Part shown: positions 26,297 through 34,525 of the stretch, piece after piece
Layout of the letters: the number at the start of each line of letters is the position of its first letter
Numbering within the stretch: position 1 is the first letter of the stretch
NCBI RefSeq assembly: GCF_000282455.1
Contig: NZ_AKJG01000102.1
Location: forward strand, 1 to 64,000
Origin: Pseudomonas sp. GM74
Lineage (GTDB): Bacteria > Pseudomonadota > Gammaproteobacteria > Pseudomonadales > Pseudomonadaceae
Direction of reading: 5' to 3'
DNA: 64,000 bases
The notes under the pieces: generated by a model
What the model was told of the DNA's origin: nothing
What the model saw: the letters and a program-made list of their open reading frames with translations, nothing else
Database searches by the model: none
Position numbers and translations under genes: made by a program

Positions 26297-26863
26297 TTAT
26301 TTCTTTTCAACGTCGGTCTTCAGATGTGGCCAGGCAGCCCGCAAGTACTGGACCATCGACCACAAAGTCAGGCCAGCCGACACCATCAGCAAGGTGTAGC
26401 CCAGCAAGACCCAGAAACTGAAATCCTTGGGATTGGCCAGCAGGATCACCAGCGCCAGCATTTGCGCGGCGGTTTTCCATTTGCCAAGGTTCGACACGGC
26501 GACGTGGGCACGAGCGCCCAGTTCGGCCATCCATTCGCGCAGTGCCGAGACGACAATCTCGCGACCAATGATCACGGCAGCCGGCAGCGTGAGCCACAGG
26601 TTTCCGTGTTCCTGCACCAACAGGACCAATGCAACCGCAACCATCAGCTTGTCGGCAACAGGATCGAGGAAAGCCCCGAACGGTGTGCTTTGCTCCAGAC
26701 GGCGGGCCAGGTACCCGTCCAGCCAGTCGGTCGCGGCAGCGAACGCGAAGACCGAGGCGGAGGCCATGTAGCTCCACTGGTAAGGCAGGTAGAACAGCAA
26801 AATGAAGATCGGTATGAGCAGAACGCGTAGAACGGTAATCAGATTAGGGATATTCATCGGCAC
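26297..26863 (-). CDS. pgsA: CDP-diacylglycerol--glycerol-3-phosphate 3-phosphatidyltransferase
   Basis: 188 aa. PgsA makes phosphatidylglycerol phosphate, the committed step to phosphatidylglycerol, in the inner membrane. The CDP-alcohol phosphotransferase motif is complete: [27 protein letters not shown] (D-G-x2-A-R-x8-G-x3-D-x3-D). About four to five membrane helices are present. It is the third gene of the conserved gacA-uvrC-pgsA block, 26 bp after uvrC, and is followed by the tRNA promoter. Confidence 0.97.
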   Translation of the reverse strand: MPMNIPNLITVLRVLLIPIFILLFYLPYQWSYMASASVFAFAAATDWLDGYLARRLEQSTPFGAFLDPVADKLMVAVALVLLVQEHGNLWLTLPAAVIIGREIVVSALREWMAELGARAHVAVSNLGKWKTAAQMLALVILLANPKDFSFWVLLGYTLLMVSAGLTLWSMVQYLRAAWPHLKTDVEKK

Positions 26864-26889
26864 AACTGGCTACGAGGTGAGGGGGCATT

Positions 26890-28713
26890 CTACTCGCTGT
26901 GCAGATTTGCATAAATCAACTCTGCGAGCTTTTTACTGATCCCGGGGGCTTTGGCAATTTCTTCGATGCTTGCACGAGACAGCTCCTGCAATCCACCAAA
27001 ATGTTTCAACAAATCACGCCGACGTGTGGGTCCGACGCCGGCGACGCCTTCCAGTGTAGACGTCCGACGGGTTTTTCCACGTCGGGCGCGGTGCCCGGTA
27101 ATGGCAAACCGGTGGGCTTCGTCGCGAATCTGCTGGATCAGGTGCAGCGCGGGAGAATCGCCGCGCAAGGTGAACTCATGTGCAGCGTCGTTCAGGTACA
27201 GGGTTTCGAAACCGGCCTTGCGCGTCGCGCCTTTTGCCACGCCCAGCAGAATCAGGTCAGGCACGGCCAGTTCATCGAGCACGTCGCGGGCCATGGACAA
27301 CTGACCTTTACCGCCGTCCACGAGCAGGATATCCGGCAGCTTGCCCTCCCCGTCCTTCAGTTTGCTGAAACGTCGGGTCAGCGCCTGATGCATCGCCGCA
27401 TAATCATCGCCGGCCGTAACGCCCTCGATGTTGTACCGGCGGTAATCGGCCTTGATCGGACCTTCGGGGCCGAAGACCACGCAGGACGCCACCGTCGCCT
27501 CGCCGCTGGAGTGACTGATGTCGTAGCACTCAAGGCGCTGTGGAGGTTCATCCAGCTTCAGCACCTCGGCCAGCGCATCGAAGCGCGCCGTAATGTGCTG
27601 ACGATTCGCCAGGCGCGCACTCAATGCCTGCTCGGCATTGGTCACCGCCAATTGTTGCCAGCGCGCCCGAGTACCCCGCACGCGATGGCTGATGGTCAGT
27701 TCACGACCGCGCAACTCGTCGATGGCGGCGATCAGCGTGGGAAAATCATCGTGGACCACATTGACGATCAACTCGCTGGGCAAGTCGCGTTCAGGACTGC
27801 TGATGAAGTACTGGCCGAGAAACGCGGCCATGACTTCGCTGACGTCTTCCTCGATACCGACCTGAGGGAAGAAGTTCTTGCTTCCCAGTACCCGCCCGCC
27901 CCGCACACTGATCAAGTGAACACAGGCGCCGCCCGGGTTGACGAAGGCGGCAATCACATCGACGTCCCCGGTCCCGCCCTCCATGCTCTGTTGATCCTGG
28001 ACCCGGCGCAGTAACGCAATCTGGTCCCGCAACTCGGCTGCCCGTTCGAATTCGAGATTGATCGCCGCCTCTTCCATCCCGGCGGACAACTCGTCAGTCA
28101 GCGCATTGCTGCGCCCTTCAAGAAACATCACCGAATGGCGCACATCCTCGGCGTACACCTGGGGCTCCACCAGCCCGACGCAGGGCGCCTTGCAGCGTTT
28201 GATCTGGTATTGCAGGCAAGGGCGCGTGCGGTTCTTGTAGTAACTGTCTTCGCATTGGCGAACGAAAAACGTCTTTTGCAGCAGGCTCAGGCTTTCGCGG
28301 ATCGCACCGGCGCTCGGGTAAGGCCCGAAATATTTGCCCTTGGCCTTTTTCGCGCCGCGATGAATGCTCAGGCGCGGAAACTCTCCGTCGGAGAGAAAGA
28401 CGTAGGGATAGGATTTATCGTCGCGCAGCAGGATGTTGTAGGGCGGGCGCCATTCCTTGATCAGCGTCTGCTCAAGTAGCAAGGCTTCGGTTTCGTTGGC
28501 GGTGATCGTCGTCTCGACCTGGGCGATACGAGCTACCAGTGCGGCGGTCTTGGGGGCAAGCCCGGTCTTGCGAAAGTAACTCGACAGGCGATTCTTGAGG
28601 TTCTTCGCCTTGCCGACGTAGAGCAACCGCCCTTCGTTGTCGAACATGCGGTACACGCCGGGGCGCCCGCTAACGGTCGACAGAAAGGCGCTCGGATCAA
28701 AGGTTTCGTTCAT
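26890..28713 (-). CDS. uvrC: Excinuclease ABC subunit C
   Basis: 607 aa, the usual length. UvrC makes both incisions in nucleotide excision repair. Domains: GIY-YIG nuclease at residues 15-95 ([28 protein letters not shown]), a cysteine cluster near 150-180, a UVR motif near 205-240, the RNase H-like endonuclease domain in the middle ([31 protein letters not shown]) and two helix-hairpin-helix motifs at the end ([36 protein letters not shown]). It lies 2 bp downstream of gacA, so the two are co-transcribed. Confidence 0.98.
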   Translation of the reverse strand: MNETFDPSAFLSTVSGRPGVYRMFDNEGRLLYVGKAKNLKNRLSSYFRKTGLAPKTAALVARIAQVETTITANETEALLLEQTLIKEWRPPYNILLRDDKSYPYVFLSDGEFPRLSIHRGAKKAKGKYFGPYPSAGAIRESLSLLQKTFFVRQCEDSYYKNRTRPCLQYQIKRCKAPCVGLVEPQVYAEDVRHSVMFLEGRSNALTDELSAGMEEAAINLEFERAAELRDQIALLRRVQDQQSMEGGTGDVDVIAAFVNPGGACVHLISVRGGRVLGSKNFFPQVGIEEDVSEVMAAFLGQYFISSPERDLPSELIVNVVHDDFPTLIAAIDELRGRELTISHRVRGTRARWQQLAVTNAEQALSARLANRQHITARFDALAEVLKLDEPPQRLECYDISHSSGEATVASCVVFGPEGPIKADYRRYNIEGVTAGDDYAAMHQALTRRFSKLKDGEGKLPDILLVDGGKGQLSMARDVLDELAVPDLILLGVAKGATRKAGFETLYLNDAAHEFTLRGDSPALHLIQQIRDEAHRFAITGHRARRGKTRRTSTLEGVAGVGPTRRRDLLKHFGGLQELSRASIEEIAKAPGISKKLAELIYANLHSE

Positions 28714-28715
28714 TT

Positions 28716-29357
28716 TCAGAGGCTGGCGTCGACCATGCCATGACGAACCGCCAACAGCGTCAACTCGACATCACTGCTGATCGAAAGCTTTTCGAAGATG
28801 CGGTAACGGTAGGTGTTCACGGTTTTCGGGGACAGGCACAATTTGTCGGAAATGATCTGTACTTTCTGGCAGCCGACGATCATCAGCGCGATCTGGATTT
28901 CCCGCTCCGACAAGGCATCGAAAGGCGAATCATTGGTGGGCTGGAAAGACTTGATCGCCAGTTGCTGGGCAATTTGCGGGCTGATATAGCGTTGCCCGGC
29001 GAATACCAGGCGAATGGCCTGGACCATTTCCGGCAAACCTGCGCCCTTGGTCAGGTAACCTGCCGCTCCGGCCTGCAACAGCCGCGTAGGAAACGGGTCC
29101 TCTTCACACACGGTCACCGCGACGACCTTGATATCCGGATGACTGCGCAATAATTTGCGAGTGGCCTCGAGACCGCCGATACCCGGCATCTTGACGTCCA
29201 TCAACACCACGTCGGGCTTCAGCTCACGCGCCTTGATCAGGGATTCCTCACCCGACTCGGCCTGGCCGACTACTTGCAGGCCATCGATGTCAGCCAGCAT
29301 TCGTGTAATGCCTGTACGAACGAGATCATGGTCATCGACTACTAGCACCCTAATCAA
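28716..29357 (-). CDS. gacA: Global response regulator GacA
   Basis: 213 aa. GacA, activated by the GacS sensor, turns on small RNAs that titrate RsmA/RsmE and so controls secondary metabolism, biofilm and exoproducts. The receiver domain (residues 1-120) has VVDDHD, the phosphorylated Asp in [10 protein letters not shown] and the conserved Lys in YLTKGAG. A LuxR-type helix-turn-helix follows ([39 protein letters not shown]). The genomic pairing with uvrC is conserved across gammaproteobacteria. The ATG at 29357 fits the family start [14 protein letters not shown]. Confidence 0.98.
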   Translation of the reverse strand: MIRVLVVDDHDLVRTGITRMLADIDGLQVVGQAESGEESLIKARELKPDVVLMDVKMPGIGGLEATRKLLRSHPDIKVVAVTVCEEDPFPTRLLQAGAAGYLTKGAGLPEMVQAIRLVFAGQRYISPQIAQQLAIKSFQPTNDSPFDALSEREIQIALMIVGCQKVQIISDKLCLSPKTVNTYRYRIFEKLSISSDVELTLLAVRHGMVDASL

Positions 29358-29454
29358 GCAGACACCTCGCGATATGGTCTTATTGGGTTGCCTGACACCT
29401 TAGCAAAAAGCATCTGGCAGACCTAGCGGAAAGCATCAGATTAAAAGTTTCAAT

Positions 29455-29931
29455 TCATCTTGAAAGGCTTGTCGCAAGCGTGTCGCAGCGATTCAGGCCG
29501 GGAATATCCAGCTGCATCTTCAGGAAACACTCGTCCTTGCCCACCACCCTCAATCCCTTGCGCTCGTACAACGCTTGCGCCGGGTTGTTTTCGAAAACCG
29601 TCAGGCGCAACGCCGGGCGCCGCTCCTGGCGTGCCAGAGCCAGTACCTGATCGATCGCCCAGGATCCAGCGCCCTGCCCCCGAAACGCTTCGACGATATG
29701 CAATTCGCGGATATACAAGGCTCTGGCATCACGGCTCAGGCTGACATAACCCAGCACTGCGTCGCCCCATGTAATCAAACGGTTGTCCCGCCCGGCCCAG
29801 GCCGCGTCAAACGCTTCGTCCTGCCACAACAGGTCATGCTCAATGTAGTAACGCAGCATGCTTGTGCAGGTCAGTTCGCGGGCGAATTCCAGGTCATCCG
29901 GTGTTGCCGGGCGCCATTGGCGTTCCATCAT
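29455..29931 (-). CDS. GNAT family N-acetyltransferase
   Basis: 158 aa from ATG at 29931 (MMERQWRPATPDDLEF); the frame remains open to 30054, but the added residues are unlike the family. The acetyl-CoA site shows as LYIRELHIVEAFRGQGAGSWAIDQVL, and the C-terminal element as LRLTVFENNPAQALYERKGL. Substrate unknown. It is divergent from the DAHP synthase leader region. Confidence 0.85.
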   Translation of the reverse strand: MMERQWRPATPDDLEFARELTCTSMLRYYIEHDLLWQDEAFDAAWAGRDNRLITWGDAVLGYVSLSRDARALYIRELHIVEAFRGQGAGSWAIDQVLALARQERRPALRLTVFENNPAQALYERKGLRVVGKDECFLKMQLDIPGLNRCDTLATSLSR

Positions 29932-30061
29932 TCCAATTCCACAGCGAGGGTCATGTGCGTCCTTGTGACGATAGGTTTGTTGTTGCAGCGCAAAGTGTGT
30001 CACAACCGTGAGGGCGCTCAAGCGATAGAAAGTGACGTCGTTTGCCGATAGCATTTTCTGA

Positions 30062-30091
30062 TTGAAACTGCGTACCGGCCTCTAGTAAGCT
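30062..30091 (+). promoter_or_regulatory. Candidate promoter of the DAHP synthase leader operon
   Basis: TTGAAA and, 18 bp on, TAAGCT. A transcript from here would begin just before the ribosome site of the first leader peptide, as expected for an attenuated operon. Confidence 0.4.
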
Positions 30092-30115
30092 CGGTCCATC
30101 CATCGGAGACAGACC

Positions 30116-30244
30116 ATGTTCAACGCCCTCTTACAGCTTCGTACCGCCAGCGCCCCGCGCTCGGTTGCGGCTGCCCGGGTGAACGACGGTTGTGCTCCGG
30201 TCAGCTTTTATTTTGGGTATTGGTTTAGCCACTGGCGCGCCTGA
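30116..30244 (+). CDS. Aromatic-rich leader peptide 1 (attenuator leader)
   Basis: 42 codons with a GGAG ribosome site 7 bp before the ATG. The peptide begins MFNALLQLRTASAPRS and near its end has a dense aromatic run, FYFGYWFSHW (codons 31-40), then RA and a stop. A perfect terminator hairpin begins 47 nt after the stop. This is the classical layout of transcription attenuation by ribosome stalling at scarce Phe/Tyr/Trp codons, and the downstream gene makes the first enzyme of aromatic amino acid synthesis. Too short for most gene callers. Confidence 0.8.
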   Translation: MFNALLQLRTASAPRSVAAARVNDGCAPVSFYFGYWFSHWRA

Positions 30245-30291
30245 TACCCACACGGCGCCCATTTTAAACGGGTCGCCACCAGAGAATTCTC

Positions 30292-30330
30292 AACCCCCGG
30301 TCGGCCTCCCGACCGGGGGTTTTGTTTTTT
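30292..30330 (+). terminator. Attenuator terminator
   Basis: A perfect 13-bp GC-rich stem (AACCCCCGGTCGG / CCGACCGGGGGTT) with a 4-nt loop, followed by TTGTTTTTT. It lies between leader peptide 1 and leader peptide 2 and upstream of the DAHP synthase gene, so it must be read through for synthase expression. A smaller possible hairpin (GGCGCCC with GGGTCGCC) lies before it at about 30254-30277. I could not define a clear antiterminator that overlaps the terminator stem. Confidence 0.88.
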
Positions 30331-30380
30331 CAGCCTCCAACACTTTTAGCGACACACCAGACATTCAGAGGATTCAGAAC

Positions 30381-30533
30381 ATGAACTACGCCACTTATTA
30401 CCGTTACGACAGTTTTACCACCTGGCGATTTACCACCCTCCGCTCGGGACAGCCTGCCGCCTCCGATCGGTCACCCACAGGTGGCAAGCACACACACGCA
30501 GCCAATCCGGCCAATTGTCGAACACCCCAGTAG
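30381..30533 (+). CDS. Aromatic-rich leader peptide 2
   Basis: 50 codons with a strong AGAGGA ribosome site 9 bp before the ATG. The start is aromatic-rich: MNYATYYRYDSFTTWRF has four Tyr, two Phe and one Trp in 17 residues. The remainder (LRSGQPAASDRSPTGGKHTH and on) has no clear features. It ends 49 bp before the DAHP synthase start. Its aromatic content argues for a second sensing step, perhaps translational coupling or a second attenuator, but no obvious second terminator is visible. It could also be a small protein of unrelated role. Confidence 0.6.
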   Translation: MNYATYYRYDSFTTWRFTTLRSGQPAASDRSPTGGKHTHAANPANCRTPQ

Positions 30534-30582
30534 GGCCGAGCGCGCGGGCACGAACCCGCCACCAGCCCAGGAAGCCTTGAAT

Positions 30583-31662
30583 ATGAACTCGTCCGTCTCT
30601 GCACTGCCGCTGTCCACTTTGAGCCCTGCCAATGAAGCGCTGACCCTGCGCCTGCCCAGCTCATTGCAACTCAAACAGCAATTGCCCCTCAGCAACGCCC
30701 TCACCCGGCAAGTCACCGCCCACCGCCAGGCGGTTCGCGCGATCCTCAACGGTGAAGATTCCCGCCTGCTGGTCGTCGTCGGCCCCTGCTCGATACACGA
30801 TCCGAAATCAGCCCTCGAATACGCCGGTAACCTTGCCCGACTCGCCGCTGAAGTCAGCGACGAAATGCTGCTGGTGATGCGTGCCTACGTCGAAAAACCC
30901 CGTACCACGGTTGGCTGGAAAGGCCTGGCCTACGACCCGCACCTCGATGGCAGCGATGACATGGCCGCCGGCCTGACCCTGTCCCGCGAGCTGATGCGCG
31001 AAATGCTCCGCCTGGGCCTGCCCGTTGCCACTGAACTGCTGCAACCGATGGCGGCCGGTTACTTCGATGATCTGTTGAGCTGGGTGGCGATTGGCGCCCG
31101 GACCACGGAGTCGCAGATCCACCGGGAAATGGCCAGCGGCCTGGGCATGCCTGTAGGGTTCAAGAACGGTACAGACGGCGGTGTCGGTGTCGCCAGCGAC
31201 GCCATGCGTTCCGCCGTTCACCCTCATCGCCATTTCGGTGTCGATAGCCAGGGACATCCGGCGATCATTCAAACCCCGGGCAATGCAGACACGCACCTGG
31301 TATTGCGCGGCGGCCATCGCGGGCCGAACTTCGACAGTGCCAGCGTCGCCCAGGTGAACAGCGAGCTGACCAGGCTCAGGATTCCGGCTCGAATCATGGT
31401 CGATTGCAGCCACGCCAACAGCGGCAAGGACCCGTTGCGCCAACCAGCCGTGTTCAACGATGTACTTGAGCAACGCCTGCAAGGTGATCGCTCACTGATC
31501 GGCATGATGATCGAAAGCCATTTGTTCGAGGGCTGCCAGCCGTTGAGTTCGTCATTGAAATACGGTGTTTCGGTGACCGATGGTTGCCTCGGTTGGTCCG
31601 GTACAGAGCAACTGTTGCTTGAAGCGGCAGATCGGCTGCGGGCGTCAAACAACGCCCGATAA
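30583..31662 (+). CDS. 3-deoxy-7-phosphoheptulonate (DAHP) synthase, type I
   Basis: 359 aa from ATG at 30583 (AGGAAG site). It condenses phosphoenolpyruvate and erythrose 4-phosphate in the first step of the shikimate pathway. AroFGH-type motifs: VVVGPCSIHDPKSALEYA, MRAYVEKPRTTVGWKGL, WVAIGARTTESQIHREMASG, GFKNGTDGGVGVA, LRGGHRGPNFD and MVDCSHANSGKDP. The isozyme class cannot be decided by eye, although the Phe/Tyr/Trp-rich leaders suggest control by aromatic amino acids. Expression should depend on read-through of the terminator at 30292. Confidence 0.93.
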   Translation: MNSSVSALPLSTLSPANEALTLRLPSSLQLKQQLPLSNALTRQVTAHRQAVRAILNGEDSRLLVVVGPCSIHDPKSALEYAGNLARLAAEVSDEMLLVMRAYVEKPRTTVGWKGLAYDPHLDGSDDMAAGLTLSRELMREMLRLGLPVATELLQPMAAGYFDDLLSWVAIGARTTESQIHREMASGLGMPVGFKNGTDGGVGVASDAMRSAVHPHRHFGVDSQGHPAIIQTPGNADTHLVLRGGHRGPNFDSASVAQVNSELTRLRIPARIMVDCSHANSGKDPLRQPAVFNDVLEQRLQGDRSLIGMMIESHLFEGCQPLSSSLKYGVSVTDGCLGWSGTEQLLLEAADRLRASNNAR

Positions 31663-31678
31663 TCAGCATCCTCCGTGC

Positions 31679-31710
31679 GCCCTCCGGCCTTCATGGGAAG
31701 ACTGGAGGGC
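31679..31710. terminator. Bidirectional hairpin between convergent genes
   Basis: 7-bp arms (GCCCTCC / GGAGGGC) around an 18-nt loop, 16 bp after the DAHP synthase stop and 9 bp from the stop of the convergent gene. The T-runs are weak. Confidence 0.4.
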
Positions 31711-31719
31711 AAATGGCAA

Positions 31720-32784
31720 TCAATGTCCCATCAGGGACTGCACCTGAACCAGTGTCACCCCCGATTGCTGGCGGGTGCCGTCAAGGTGCTCGACTGAACA
31801 GGAAACACGGATCGCGGTATCTCGATGTTCCCTCCAGAACGGGTAGGGAACGATGAACACCAACGGCTCGCCTGCGGTGTCGCTGGTTACTTCGCGCTCG
31901 TCACCGTAATTGAATTTCTCCCCGTCACATGTCAGGTAAACCCGTTCTCCTTTTTCAGCCTTGGGGTTTTCGATGACGACGGACAAGCCATCCTGCACAT
32001 CTTGCAGATCCACCCAACCTTCGTCGGCTTCCAGCACAGTGGGTGCTCGCAGTGGACGCCGCTCCAGGATGCCAACCATCAGTGCCGTTACTTCAGAATA
32101 GCGAGGCCCCTGCCCTGCCTGCTTGACGCAATAGTCGACGGACACCGAAGAGCCCAGATTGAGCGTAATGCACTCCGGACTGACCCAAAACGACAGTTCT
32201 TCCCCCACAGCGAAGGACTCTACCTTGAGTGCATCACTGAAACTTGCTTCGACCGAAACGCCCGCCCAGGTCAGTAACACCCAGTCGCCCGCCGCCATGC
32301 GCGCATAGGGTTTGATCGTAACGATCGCTCCTTCCTTCACCCGATCCGGATCAAGCGTTCTACCCACCGCATCGTTCACCGTCGCGGGCAACAGGTCGCA
32401 TTGCACATCACCAACCCTCAGTTGCAACCTTTGGGAGTGCACGGGTTCGGCAAATCCGGTGCTCGTGAGTGAGTAACCTATTTCCAGCGAACCACCCTCA
32501 AGCACCTCGATATGCGCGCTACCGACGGCAAAGATAATGTCCTCGCCAACCCGGCCCTCACTGACAAAACGCGCCACCTGGTGATTGTAGGCGAGGCCTT
32601 CGGCATCCAGCCCCGCCCAACTCAATAGCAATTTGTCGCCGCAGGTCATGCCTGGATAAGGCTGGACCCTGATGACGACTTTTTTTTCAGAGGGGTTCAG
32701 AACGCCGTTTTGCGCCTGTTCAAGCATGGGAGGTGGTAATGGTTGCTGTGCGAGATTCAAGGTGTCGGGTTCATAAACAGTCAT
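31720..32784 (-). CDS. Hypothetical protein with three tandem beta-sandwich-like repeats
   Basis: 354 aa, no signal peptide, no membrane segment. I do not recognise a named family. The sequence repeats a unit of about 110 residues with the theme V-x-I-x-P-Y-x-G-M-x-x-G-D-x-[LV]-x-L-[ST]-W-A-G: KKVVIRVQPYPGMTCGDKLLLSWAG (about 34-58), GAIVTIKPYARMAAGDWVLLTWAG (about 152-175) and DGLSVVIENPKAEKGERVYLTCDG (about 268-291). Each unit continues with a strand ending in F-x-[VI]-P/S. These look like Ig-like modules of Pseudomonas secreted or surface proteins. It is isolated, with no operon partner. Confidence 0.6.
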   Translation of the reverse strand: MTVYEPDTLNLAQQPLPPPMLEQAQNGVLNPSEKKVVIRVQPYPGMTCGDKLLLSWAGLDAEGLAYNHQVARFVSEGRVGEDIIFAVGSAHIEVLEGGSLEIGYSLTSTGFAEPVHSQRLQLRVGDVQCDLLPATVNDAVGRTLDPDRVKEGAIVTIKPYARMAAGDWVLLTWAGVSVEASFSDALKVESFAVGEELSFWVSPECITLNLGSSVSVDYCVKQAGQGPRYSEVTALMVGILERRPLRAPTVLEADEGWVDLQDVQDGLSVVIENPKAEKGERVYLTCDGEKFNYGDEREVTSDTAGEPLVFIVPYPFWREHRDTAIRVSCSVEHLDGTRQQSGVTLVQVQSLMGH

Positions 32785-33113
32785 TCATTCGCTCCATTCC
32801 CTGGAATAGACACCGGACAGGTGGCCGGCTCTGAATGGCTATTTAACCTCATGACGAACAGTCGTGATGTCGGCCTCTCCCTCCGGCCCGCTCGGAAAAT
32901 CGATACATGCAAAGTAGGTCATTGATCAGCAGCAACCTGATTGCCGCGAGAAGTCCTCGAACTATTCCGACTAAGGCTTCAGTCACTCTTGAGCATTCGC
33001 ACTTGTTCTATTCCGTTTTCCGCAAATTTCGGCGGACTTTTCATACATCACGCCACCCTCGAGTGTTTTAGAGTGAAGCGCCATGCAGTCCCAATGAACT
33101 TCTGCGTAAAGGT
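32785..33113. other. Intergenic region without recognisable feature
   Basis: 329 bp between the repeat-domain protein and the lipase gene. It is divergent, so promoters for both genes must lie here, but I could not single out convincing -35/-10 pairs. No dispersed repeat or REP copy is present. Confidence 0.4.
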
Positions 33114-34001
33114 ATGAACATGCAAAGGAATGCAAGCACTTGTTACCCAATACTGCTGGTCCATGGCCTTTTCGGCTTCGAAAGAATCGGCAAGTTCGAG
33201 CTCTTTCACGACATCAGGCAGGCGCTGAGGAACGCCGGAGCCAGAGTGTTCGTGCCCCACTTGTCGGCCGTCCATGACAACGAGATACGCGGCGACCAAT
33301 TGCTCGCACAGATCGAGCGGGTACTGGAAGGAACCGGTGCAAGCAGAGTCAACCTCATAGGCCATAGCCAGGGCGCACTGACCGCACGTTATGCCGCAGC
33401 GATTGCGCCACACAGCGTGGCGTCGGTCACCTCCGTCAGCGGGCCGAACCATGGTTCGGAACTGGCCGACTTCCTGCGCAAGGCCTTGACACCGGGCAGC
33501 CTGCCGGAACATGTGGCCGAGACGGTGGTGACCCTGTTCGCCGACTTCCTCGCGACATTAAGCGACCATCAGTATCAACCGCGCAGCGCCATTGCCGCCC
33601 TCAATGCGCTGACCACCGAAGGCGTAGGCGCATTCAACGACAAATACCCGCAAGGACTGCCCACCACCTGGGGTGGCAAGGGCTGCGAACAGGTCAACGG
33701 TGTTCGTTACTACTCGTGGAGCGGCGTGCTGTCGTCGAATGTTCTCGAAAAAGGGCTCTATGCGCTCGATCCGCTCAACACCTTCTGCCGGTCCCTTTCC
33801 GGTTATTTCGTCACGGAAAGCGAGCAGAACGACGGTTTGGTCGGTCGCTTCAGTTCGCACCTGGGCACGGTTATCCGGTCCGACTATGCGCTGGATCATC
33901 TGGACACCATTGGCCAGCCGACCGGCCAGCTGCGCACAGGTGTCGACCCGGTTGACCTGTATGTCGAGCATGCCAGTCGCTTGAGGGACGCCGGCCTTTG
34001 A
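33114..34001 (+). CDS. Family I.1-type triacylglycerol lipase lacking a signal peptide
   Basis: 295 aa; a second ATG at 33120 has better spacing to the AAAGGT site. It aligns by eye to P. aeruginosa LipA: YPILLVHGLFG (oxyanion hole), GHSQGALTARY with nucleophile Ser85, TSVSGPNHGSELADF, ESEQNDGLVGRFSSHLG with acid Asp240, and DHLD with His262. Unlike secreted LipA, it has no signal peptide, and no foldase (lif) gene follows. LipA's disulfide cysteine in GTCSSHLG is Phe here (GRFSSHLG), while Cys191 at the partner position remains. This suggests folding in the cytoplasm or a non-classical route out. A parvulin gene follows 107 bp later. Confidence 0.88.
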   Translation: MNMQRNASTCYPILLVHGLFGFERIGKFELFHDIRQALRNAGARVFVPHLSAVHDNEIRGDQLLAQIERVLEGTGASRVNLIGHSQGALTARYAAAIAPHSVASVTSVSGPNHGSELADFLRKALTPGSLPEHVAETVVTLFADFLATLSDHQYQPRSAIAALNALTTEGVGAFNDKYPQGLPTTWGGKGCEQVNGVRYYSWSGVLSSNVLEKGLYALDPLNTFCRSLSGYFVTESEQNDGLVGRFSSHLGTVIRSDYALDHLDTIGQPTGQLRTGVDPVDLYVEHASRLRDAGL

Positions 34002-34108
34002 GGTCCCGCCTGCCGTGGATCCCTCGCGGAACGGAACTTTGAGGAGAAATAGCTCACTGAATCCGGTAGGCTCAGCACTTTATCGAGTATTGAAAGGAGT
34101 ATTTTTCC

Positions 34109-34390
34109 ATGGCTAAAGCCACTGCCCGTCACATCCTTGTTGCCTCCGAAGCCAAGTGCAACGAACTCAAGGCCCAAATCGAGGCTGGCGCCGATTTCGC
34201 CGAAGTTGCCAAGGCAAACTCCACTTGCCCATCCAGCCGCCAGGGCGGTGACCTGGGTTCGTTCGGCCCGGGCCAGATGGTCAAGGAATTCGACACCGTG
34301 GTGTTCAGCGCACCGCTCAACGTGGTCCAGGGCCCGGTCAAGACCCAGTTCGGTTTCCACCTGCTGGAAGTGACCAGCCGTCAGGACTGA
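34109..34390 (+). CDS. ppiC: Parvulin peptidyl-prolyl isomerase PpiC
   Basis: 93 aa, a free-standing rotamase domain. Motifs: ARHILV, FAEVAKANSTCPSSRQGGDLGSFGPGQMVKEFD and GPVKTQFGFHLLEV. It lacks a signal peptide and should act in the cytoplasm. An AAAGGAG ribosome site and a following hairpin mark a single-gene unit. A second small parvulin gene is at 48973. Confidence 0.95.
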   Translation: MAKATARHILVASEAKCNELKAQIEAGADFAEVAKANSTCPSSRQGGDLGSFGPGQMVKEFDTVVFSAPLNVVQGPVKTQFGFHLLEVTSRQD

Positions 34391-34412
34391 TCGACACCTG
34401 AGCTATTCACAC

Positions 34413-34438
34413 AACGGCCCGCCTATTGGTGGGCCGTC
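34413..34438 (+). terminator. Terminator after ppiC
   Basis: A 10-bp stem (ACGGCCCGCC / GGTGGGCCGT) with a TATT loop, followed by CGTGTTTG, 22 bp after the stop. Confidence 0.65.
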
Positions 34439-34525
34439 GTGTTTGTGATGCGCAATACGGCTGGCGAGGGACGCGCCGCTAGCGTACAAATTGTCGTTAA
34501 CGACCACCCGGCTCTAAGGCTGACA

